DNA of 64,000 nt from Gluconacetobacter azotocaptans (GTDB lineage: Bacteria > Pseudomonadota > Alphaproteobacteria > Acetobacterales > Acetobacteraceae), in NCBI RefSeq assembly GCF_014174355.1, contig NZ_JABEQF010000001.1:427843-491842 (forward strand). Direction: 5' to 3'. Below the pieces are notes generated by a model that had not been told where the DNA came from, ran no database searches, and worked only from the letters and a program-made list of their open reading frames with translations. Shown piece by piece: positions 1-8,600 of the stretch; position 1 is the first letter of the stretch, and the number at the start of each line of letters is the position of its first letter. The position numbers and the translations under genes were made by a program.

Positions 1-49
1 TGCGTGCGGGTGGCTCCGTTCGTCTGATGGATATGGAAGCGGGGACGGT

Positions 50-1273
50 TTGCTGAGTTTTCTGGTGTTGCAAGGAAATGCCACGCCTTTCTTTTCCGAA
101 CTGGCTTCGGCCCTCAAGGCTGCCGGCCATCATGTCCGCCGCATCGCCTTCAACGGCGGGGACTTCGTCTTTTCATCGGACGCGATCCGGTTTCACGGAC
201 GCCAGAAAGCGTTGCCGGCGTTCCTCGAGAACATCGTGGCGCGCGAGCGACCGGATGCGATCATTCTGTTCGGCGATTGCCGTCCGGTCCATCGGGCGGC
301 GACCGAAATCGCCCGTGCGCGGAATATCGGCATATGGGTGTTCGAGGAAGGATATCTGCGGCCCGGCTGGATCACGCTGGAACCGCATGGTGTCAACGGA
401 TTTTCGGCATTACCGCGTGACCCCGCCGTCATCCGGGCGCGCGGCATAGTACCATGGCCTGCCCGGCGGTACGATCCGCATGCGGATTTCCTGCGGCGCG
501 CCGTCTACGACGTTTCCTATCACGCCCTGCGTCTGGCTCTGACCCCGTTTTTCCCCCACGCGCGGTTTCATGCCGCCATTGATCCGTTCGTGGAATATGC
601 GGGCTGGCTGCGCGACTGGGCCGGACGTCTGGTGCATAAGCCGCAAGCCGCAGTCCTGCCCAGCGGTCCCTTCATGCTGGTGCCGATGCAGATGGAGGGG
701 GACTACCAGCTGCGGGTCCATTCCCCGTTCCACAGCATGGGCCATGCGCTGGAGCGTATTCTTGCCTCTTTTGCCGCCCATGCCCCGGATACGCTGTCTC
801 TGGTCGTGCGGCGTCATCCGCTCGACCCCCGCCTGACCGATTGGGAGGGGTTGATCCGCCGACGCGCGCACGCGCTGGGCGTCGCAGGCCGGGTTTATTT
901 CATGGCCGACGGGCCGCTGGAACCTGTCCTGGACGCCTGTGCCGGAGTCGTGACGGTGAACAGCACCGTCGGGCTGCAGGCCTTGCGGCAGAACAAGCCC
1001 GTCAAAATTCTGGGGCAGGCCATCTATGAGGTCGAAGGACTGACCTTCCTGGGCCCGTTGGGTCGGTACTGGCGCGAAGCCTGCGCGCCGGATGCCGAAC
1101 TGCTGGATGCGTTCTGCCGCATGCTGGTCCAGGAGGTACTGGTCGAGGGCGATTTCTTCACCCCCGAAGGGCGGGCGCTGGCGGTGGAGGGGTCGGTTCG
1201 GCGGATTCTGTCTGCCTATTCCGACAAGGCCCGCAGTTCTTCTCCGAGCAACGTGGCGGTCGCCTCGATCTGA
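50..1273 (+). CDS. KpsS-like capsular polysaccharide biosynthesis/export protein
   Basis: A 407-residue protein of the capsule synthesis family that includes KpsS, LipB and rhizobial RkpJ. KpsS is a Kdo transferase that starts the poly-Kdo linker on the lipid anchor of capsular polysaccharide. The N-terminal LVLQGNATPFFSELA and FNGGD stretches match the family start, and the middle has RRHPLDPRLTDW and VNSTVGLQAL, typical of its nucleotide-sugar fold. The start used here is a TTG. The frame stays open to the left edge, so the true start could lie outside the window. The last 58 bases overlap the convergent oxoamine synthase gene. The exact sugar donor cannot be read from sequence. Confidence 0.8.
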   Translation: MLSFLVLQGNATPFFSELASALKAAGHHVRRIAFNGGDFVFSSDAIRFHGRQKALPAFLENIVARERPDAIILFGDCRPVHRAATEIARARNIGIWVFEEGYLRPGWITLEPHGVNGFSALPRDPAVIRARGIVPWPARRYDPHADFLRRAVYDVSYHALRLALTPFFPHARFHAAIDPFVEYAGWLRDWAGRLVHKPQAAVLPSGPFMLVPMQMEGDYQLRVHSPFHSMGHALERILASFAAHAPDTLSLVVRRHPLDPRLTDWEGLIRRRAHALGVAGRVYFMADGPLEPVLDACAGVVTVNSTVGLQALRQNKPVKILGQAIYEVEGLTFLGPLGRYWREACAPDAELLDAFCRMLVQEVLVEGDFFTPEGRALAVEGSVRRILSAYSDKARSSSPSNVAVASI

Positions 1274-2502
1274 TCGGGCGTGTGCGACGCGCTGACGAAG
1301 AAGCGCAGGCGCGCCGCCCGTTCCGGCACCGCGGGATGGATGATCGGCTGGACGTTGACGCCGCGTTCGAACACGGCCTGGGAGAGGCGGGCGGCAACAA
1401 GGGAGCTGCCGGTGACCAGCGGCACGATGCCGTAGCCGGCGGAACTGCCGGTGTCGAACCCCGCATCCTGGAAAAGGCGCAGAAGATGGGCGGAATTTTC
1501 GCGCAGGCGGGCGATGCGCCACGGCTCCTCGCGCAGGATGTCCAGTGCGGCCAGGGATGCGGCGGCGCCGGTCGGCGGCAGCCCGACGGAATAGACGAAT
1601 CCGGCGGCCGTGCGCTTCAGGTAGGTGATGACGTCCGCGCGTCCGGCGATGTACCCGCCGCAGGAAATCAGGCTTTTGCTGAGGGTCCCCATCCAGAGAT
1701 CGACCGAATCCGGTGCGATGCCGGCATGTTCGGCAATGCCGCGTCCGCTGGCGCCCAGCACGCCGGTCGAATGGGCTTCGTCCACCAGCGACATGCAGTC
1801 GAATTCCCGGGCCAGGGCGACGAAGGCCGCGAGGTCGGGGATGTCGCCATCCATGCTGTAATGGCCTTCCAGCACCAGCAACGCGCGCTTGTGCGCCTTG
1901 CGATGCATCCATAACTGCTCGCGGGCGGCGGCCACGTCGTTATGGGCGAAGGCGACGCGGCGGGCGCCGGACAGGATGGCGCCCTGGATCAGGCTGTTAT
2001 GGGCCAGTGCGTCGTGGACGATCAGATCCCCCGGCCGCATGAGCTGCGCCAGCGTCGTCACGTTGGTCGCATGGCCCGACACCATCACGACGCAATCCTC
2101 GGCGCCGTGCCATTCGGCCAGAGCGCCTTCCAGTTCCCGGTGGAAGGGACGCTCGCCCGACACCATGCGGCTGGCCGAAACCGTCGTGCCGTAGCGGCGG
2201 AGCGCGTCCTCGACCCGGGCGGTGACCCGGGGATCGCCATTCAGGCCCAGATAGTCGTAGGACGAGAAATTGATATAGCTGCGGCCGTTGATCGAGGTCG
2301 TGGCCCCGGCGAGCCCGTCGTGCTGGCGAAAGAACGGATCGACCACGCCAAGCGCCGCCGCGCGCTGCGCCATGATTTCCATGTCTTCCACGCCGGGCAG
2401 CGTCCAGCCGCGTGTGCTGGTTTCGGCAGGTGCCGCGCCCGACAGGCTGGCCAGCAGCTTGATGCGTTCGCCAAGGCGTCGGCCGAATTTCGGTCCCGTC
2501 AT
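1216..2502 (-). CDS. PLP-dependent alpha-oxoamine synthase, stand-alone, RkpG-like
   Basis: A 428-residue fold-type I PLP enzyme of the 8-amino-7-oxononanoate synthase / 2-amino-3-ketobutyrate CoA ligase / serine palmitoyltransferase family. Members condense an acyl thioester with an amino acid and release CO2. Visible motifs are YLGLNGDPR, HNSLIQGAILSGA, DEAHSTGVLG (about residue 237) and TLSKSLISCGGYIAG with the PLP lysine near 276. It follows the large PKS on the same strand. No biotin genes are nearby, so release of a polyketide chain as an amino ketone fits better than biotin synthesis (inference). A longer TTG start at 2652 would run through the palindromic repeats at 2549-2661, so ATG 2502 is preferred. 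No strong ribosome site is visible. Confidence 0.85.
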   Translation of the reverse strand: MTGPKFGRRLGERIKLLASLSGAAPAETSTRGWTLPGVEDMEIMAQRAAALGVVDPFFRQHDGLAGATTSINGRSYINFSSYDYLGLNGDPRVTARVEDALRRYGTTVSASRMVSGERPFHRELEGALAEWHGAEDCVVMVSGHATNVTTLAQLMRPGDLIVHDALAHNSLIQGAILSGARRVAFAHNDVAAAREQLWMHRKAHKRALLVLEGHYSMDGDIPDLAAFVALAREFDCMSLVDEAHSTGVLGASGRGIAEHAGIAPDSVDLWMGTLSKSLISCGGYIAGRADVITYLKRTAAGFVYSVGLPPTGAAASLAALDILREEPWRIARLRENSAHLLRLFQDAGFDTGSSAGYGIVPLVTGSSLVAARLSQAVFERGVNVQPIIHPAVPERAARLRFFVSASHTPDQIEATATLLGEELRALSE

Positions 2503-2548
2503 GTGGTCATACCAATCCGCGTTATGAATGTCTCTTCGGCGGCGCGGC

Positions 2549-2597
2549 TCAGGCCCTGCCCTGAAACCCGCCAAAGGCCACCGGCCTTTGGAAACCG
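2549..2597 (-). repeat. Double-hairpin interspersed repeat, copy A
   Basis: Read on the minus strand this is GGTTTCC-type sequence, a 9-bp stem CCAAAGGCC/GGCCTTTGG (2571-2591), the spacer CGGGT, and a second weaker hairpin (TCAGG/CCTGA). It has the same order of parts as copies B and C, but points the opposite way to copy B just beside it. It lies between the PKS stop and the oxoamine synthase start. Confidence 0.7.
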
Positions 2598-2614
2598 ATC
2601 TGTCTATCAATAAT

Positions 2615-2665
2615 CGGGGTCCAGGGCCTGAGGCCCTGGTGGGTTCGGGCAAAGCCCGACCTGTC
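2615..2665 (+). repeat. Double-hairpin interspersed repeat, copy B
   Basis: Hairpin 1 is CCAGGGCC-TGA-GGCCCTGG (2621-2639), followed by the spacer TGGGT (2640-2644), hairpin 2 TCGGGC-AAA-GCCCGA (2645-2659) and the tail CCTGTC. The architecture is the same as copy C near 32.06 kb. In an mRNA running from the PKS to the oxoamine synthase, copies A and B would form four stem-loops in the intergenic leader. They could affect stability or act as partial terminators. Confidence 0.75.
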
Positions 2666-2677
2666 CTGCCGGCTACG

Positions 2678-5600
2678 TCATTTGCCTTCGTCGACTGGTA
2701 TCAGGTCTTCCTCGTTCTGAGGGGCAAGTTCGGGCGATACGGACACGGTCTGCCGCTCCTCGTCGGACAGATGGCGGGTCAGGACGGCCTCGGCCGGTGC
2801 GGTGGCGTCCTGTCCGCCATTGCCCAGCAGGGCGGCGACCTGGCGTGCGACGCGCCCGACGGTCATCTCCTGCCATGCGAAGCCGGGAAGCGAGACACCG
2901 AGCCGGCGTTCCAGCCCCAGAGCCAGTTCGACCGCCGTCAGCGAATCCATCCCCAGTTCGGCCAGCGGCTGGTCCAGGGGCAGGGCCTCGCGGTCGGCCT
3001 GCATGATGCGGGTCAGCTCGCCCAGGATCACGTCGGCGACGATTTCCCGCCGCCGCTCCTCGGTTGCCGTGGCCAGCAGGCTCATCAGGTCGCCGGTGTC
3101 GCTGTCTTCGTCGCGCCGGCGCGCCACGGCGCCGAACAGGGGTTCGTCCAGAATGGGCAGCATGTTGCCGGTGGCCTGCCAGTCCATGTCGGCCAGGACC
3201 GGACAGGGATCGGACGAGACCAGAAGATCGGGCAGGGCGTCCAGCGCCGCCATGGCCCGCATGGATTGCGCGCCCAGCCGGCGATCCAGCGCCTCGCGCG
3301 CCGCGGCGTTGCGTTCCAGGAATCCGGCGTCGGCGATCGGCCCCCAGCGAACGGCGCAGCCGGGCAGGCCCGCGTCGCGTCGCCGCTGGATCAGCGCCTC
3401 GACCGCCGCATTGGCGGCGACGTAGGCGCCCTGGCCCGGCGCGCCAAGGGTGATCGTGGCCGACGAGAAGACCAGGAAGAGCGAAAGAGGGTCATCGCGC
3501 GTCAGCCGGTCCAGCGCGAGCGCGCCGCCCAGCTTGGCCTGGACCGAGGCCGTGACCTGCTCCTCGGACAGGGTCGAGACCAGCCCGTCCGCCACGCTGA
3601 CGGCGGCATGCACGATACCGCCGAGGGGCGGCATGGTGGCCCGGATGTCACCGATCAGGGCGGCAAGTCCGGTCGGGTCGGTGACGTCGCAGGCCCGGAC
3701 TTCGACGGTCAGCGCGCCGGCATCCAGCAGCGTGGCGCGCAGGGCCGCGACGCCGTCGGCCTCGGGGCCGCGCCGGCTGACCAGCACCAGATGGCGCGCC
3801 CCCCGGGACACGAGCCACAGTGCGGCGCGCGCGCCGAAACCGCCGGTCCCGCCGGTCACCAGAACGGTCCGGTCGGCCGGGACCTCCAGATCGGACGGCA
3901 CATGCACCGGGCCCATCGTCAGCACGATCTTGCCGACATGGGCCGAGGTCCGCATGAGGGCGAACGCATCGGTCGCGGCGGCGGCGGGAAAGCTGGTATG
4001 CGGCAGCGGGCCCAGCGCGCCTTCTTCGAGCAGGGCATGCAGGCGCTGCGTCAGGGTGCCGACCAGTTCCGGACGATGCCGCACCAGCGCGTCGACGTCG
4101 ATCGCATGATAGCTGACGTTCTGCCGCAGTGGGCCGATGCCGACCCGGGTGTTGGCCAGGAAGTCGCGCTTGCCCAGTTCCAGGAAGCGACCGAACGGCC
4201 GCAGCAGTTCGAGACTGCGTTCCATGGCGTCGCCGCTCAGGGCGTTGAGGACCGCATCCACCCCCTGTCCGCCCGTGACATCCAGAACGTCCGCGCCGAA
4301 CCGCAGCGACCGGCTGTCAAGCACGGTCTCGATCCCCAGCCGGCGCAATGCCGCGCGCTTGGCGGGGGAACCGGCGGTGGCGATGATCCGTGCCCCGACA
4401 TGGCTGGCATATTGAATGGCGGCCAGGCCGACGCCGCCCGCAGCCCCGTGGATCAGGACCGTTTCGCCGGCGCGCAGCGACCCCACGGTTTCAAGCGCGT
4501 ACAGCACCGTCAGATAGGCGACCGGGACCGTGGCGCCTGCCGAAAAGGACAGCCAGTCCGGCAGGGGCAGGACGCTGCGCCGGTCGGTCACTACGCAGCT
4601 GGCATGGGCGGCGGCGGACAGCGCCATGACGCGGTCGCCGGGCGCAAGATCGGTGACCTCGGCCCCTACGGCCTCGACCACGCCGGTGCATTCCATGCCC
4701 AGCGTCGCGCCCGCAAAGCCGTCCAGCAGCAATTCGTCGGGCAGCATGCCGATGGCCGACAGCACGTCGCGATAATTCAGCCCGCTGGCCCTGACATCGA
4801 TGACGACGTCGCGCGGGCCGGGTTCGGTCCGGGCCTGCGGCACCCAGCACAGGCGGTCCAGCGGCCCCGGAACCGGCTGGATCAGCCGGACAGGATCGGA
4901 CGCCGGGGTGGCGGCGCGATCGGGCAGGCCCTCGCGCAGGCGGCGGACCAGACGTCCGTCGGGCGTCCAGCGCACTTCGCGTTCGTCGTCCGCGGCCGCG
5001 CCTTCCGCGCGCAGGGCGTCTTCGATCCCGGCTTCCGTCATGGCGGAGGACAGGTCGATCCGGCGGCAGCGCAGGGAGGGAAATTCGTTGGCGATTGTCC
5101 GGGCAAGGGCCACGCGCGCGGCCTCGTGGGGGGTGCTGCCGGCATCCCGGGTAATCACCGCCAGGCATTCACCGGCCTCGGCCGCCTGTCGGGCGTCATG
5201 GGCCAGGGCCAGCATCGCCCGGGCGGCCAGGGCGGTTTCATCGTCCGCGATTTCATCCTGGGGCGCGTACGACAGGCGCATCGGCGCCAGCGCCGGCGCG
5301 GCGTCGGCCGTGGACAACGGGTCTTCGGCCTCGGCCGCGACCGCCGCCAGCAGGGCGAGCGGGAACGGCGCCTGGCTGGGCGTGCTCTCGGCCACCGCGC
5401 GCAGGCGATGCGGCAGTTCGCGCCAGGCGGCGATCGTGGTGAGCGGGTCGGCGGACAGGCCGCGCAGCGTGGTCCAGCTGCTGTCTTCGGCTGCCTCGGC
5501 CACCAGAATCAGACCGCCTGGGGCCAGCCGGTCGGCCTGGGCCAGGATGGCCGCCGGCACGACGCCATGCAGGCCGGGCGTGTAGGCGACCAGGACATCA

Positions 5601-8600
5601 TACGCGCCGGCCGGCACGGTTTCGGCCAGGACGATGCCAGGCAAATGAGCCAGCAACGTCGGGCGCAGCCGGGCCTGGCGTTCGCGGTTGGGTTCCAGGA
5701 CCGTATAGTCGAGGCGCGTCGGCAGGCCCGTCAGGAGCGGGGCCAGCTGGCGGGTCAGGGTGCCCCGGTCGGCATGCAGTTCCAGCACGCGCACCGGGCG
5801 GTCCTGCGGCCAGTCACGCGTATAGGCCGCAATGGCGTCGGCGATCTGCGCGGCGGCCAGTTCGACGGCGCGGCCGGACAGCAATTGCCGGAAGGCGACG
5901 TCGGGAAAGGCATCGTCGCCTGCCGCTGCGTCGGGTCGGATGGTGCCCGCCACGCCGCTCTGCTCCCCCACCCAGGCGAGCAGCAGGGCCGCCGGCAGCC
6001 ATTGCGGAAGGTCGAGGAACAGGGTCTGCCAGACGCGCGCGAGGTCGGGTGCTTCGGTGGGGCCGTCAACGGGTAGCGTCTCTGTCGCGCTGCACGTGGC
6101 CAGGAAGGCCTGGGCCAGAAGACCGGCATCCCTGTCATCCGCATCGCCCGCCGGTGTTTCCAGGGTCGGGCGCAGGGCAAGGAAGCGATCGTCGGACAAG
6201 GGCGCGGGCGCGATGGGCGACGGCAGCCAGATTTCATGGAAGCTGCGTTCGGCTACCGGGGTGGGGCGCTCGCCCGGCATGCGGGTGAACCAGCAGGCGG
6301 TGGCTGAAAGCACCGCGCGGCCGGCGGCATCCAGCATGACGATGTCAGCTTCGGTTTCGCGGGGGCCTGAGGTGGTGACGGCGGCCTGTCCACGCACGGG
6401 CGCGTCCGCCGTCATGTCCAGGCGGATGGTTCCGAATTTTCGCGGCAGCGGCGCATCGGCGGATTGCGGCCCGGCATGATTGACAGCCAGGCCGACCAGC
6501 GCCTGGAAGGTGCCGTCCAGCGCGGTCGGATCAAGCGTCAGGCCGGTGATGGGGGACTGGCCGGTCAACGTCACGTCCACCCGGTCCACGGCCATGGCGG
6601 TTGCGCCGACACGCTGGAAGGCCGGCCCGTAGGCCAGTCCGGCGGCGCGCGCCGTTGCGTAGAGTGCATCCCCCGCAAGTACGGAATCGGCGGTGGCCGG
6701 CGGCAGCGCCACCGGGGAAACGGGGGACACGCCGGCCCGCGTGGTCGCATGGCGGGTCCAGACCGCCTGGGCCAGCCTGGGGCGGCTGTCGATGGTGATG
6801 GTGCCGTCCGCCGCAAGCCGGACCCGGATTTCCCGCAGGTGCGCCGGGTCGATGATGACTGGACGCATGATCTGGAAGTCGCGCAGTTCCAGCACCTGCG
6901 CCGCGGGCCACGCCGCCCGTGCGGCGGTGAAGGCGAATTCGATCATGCAGGCCGCGGCCAGGACGATGGTGTCGCCGACCATGTGATCGGCAAGCCAGGG
7001 CTGCACCGCACTGTCCAGATGCGCGATCCACTCGTTCGGGTCCGTCTTGCCGCGCGCACCCAGAAGGGGATGGGTATTCTGCTGGTCCCACAGGACGACG
7101 GCAGCGTCGTCGGTCGGGGCAAACCAGTAGCGTTCGCGTTGCCACTGGACGCCGGGCAGGCCCCTGACATGGGCCGGGCCGACGAAACAGGACGCCGACA
7201 GGATATCGCCGCCGGCAGCAAAGCAGGCCAGGGCGGCGCGGGGGAAGGGATCGGTGGTGATCTTGGCCGGCACCGCCGGCATGACCCGGGACTGCACGTC
7301 GCCGTCCCGCAGGATGTCGCGCAGATAATGTTGCAGGACCGGGCGCGGGCCGATCTCGATGAAGATGGCGCCCCCCAGGGTGGCCGCCTGGCGCACGCCT
7401 TCGGCGAACAGGACAGGGGCGCGCACATTGCGCCACCAATATTCGGCGTCGAACAGGGTCGTGACCGGCTGGCCCGTCACGGTCGAGATCAGCGCCCGGT
7501 CCGGCAGGCGTGCGGCGATGGGGCCAAGATCCTGGATCAGCGGGGCGGCAATCGCGTCCATCTTGCTGCTGTGGTAGGCATAGCCGACCTTCAGCCGGTG
7601 GATCTGCAGCGACGTGCCGGTATTCGCGGCCTCCAGCAGGTCAAGAGCCTCGACATCCCCCGCGGCCGCCAGGGCGTTCGGCGCGTTGTAGGCCGCGATT
7701 TCCAGGCCGGGGGCGGCCTGTTCCATCAGGCGCGTCGCCTCGTCGACATCGCCATGCAGCGCGGCCATGCCGCCGCCGGGCGCCGTCGCCTGATGACGGC
7801 TGCGCAGCACGACGATGCGCGCGGCCTCGGCCAGATCCAGCATGCCGACATAGAAGGCCGCCGCGATTTCGCCGACGCTATGGCCGATCGCGATGTCCGC
7901 CCGCATGCCCTGTTGGGCGAGACCGCGCAGGACGCCGATCTGGAAGGCGAACAGCATGGGCTGTGCGATGTCCGCCGGTTTGGCCGACCAGTCGCCCGAG
8001 CGCATCGCCTCCAGCACCGACCAGCCGAGATGCGGACGCAGCGCCGCATCCGCCTCGGCGATGCCGGCGGCGAAGGCCGGGCTGATGTCCAGCAGATCCT
8101 GCCCCATTCCTGAAAACTGGGTGCCGTTGCCGGAAAAGACGAAGACCGTGCGCCCTTGGGCAAGGGCCTGCCCGGTCACGACATCGGGATGGGCGCGCGC
8201 GTCGACCCAGGCGGCCAATGCCGCGCGCATGTCCGCCGCATCCCCGGCGGGCACGCCCAGACGATAGGCCAGGTGCGCACGGCGGGTCGCCATGCCGCGC
8301 AGATCGGTGTCGGTCCAGGGCGTCGTGGACCAGATCCGTGCCAGGCTGCGCAATCCCGCTTCGGACCGGGCGGACAGCAGCAGCGGCAATCTGTCGTCGG
8401 ACGCAGGCGCGGGCGGGCGATTTTGGGTCGGCGCGATCGGGGCGCTGGCCAGGATCGCGTGGGCGTTGGCGCCGCCGAAACCGAAATTGTTGATGCCGGC
8501 GATCAGCGGGCCTTCGCCGAGCGGCAGGGCCTTCGTCACGACATCCAGGTTGAGTGCCGCGAACGGGATGGCGGGATTGGGGTTGTCGCAATGCAGCGAG

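Noticed and set aside
2528..6076. Very long open frame on the plus strand opposite the PKS (over 1100 codons)
   Set aside because: It is antisense to an unmistakable PKS, is rich in Gly/Gln/Arg with no motif, and is expected from the GC-rich third codon positions of the real gene.
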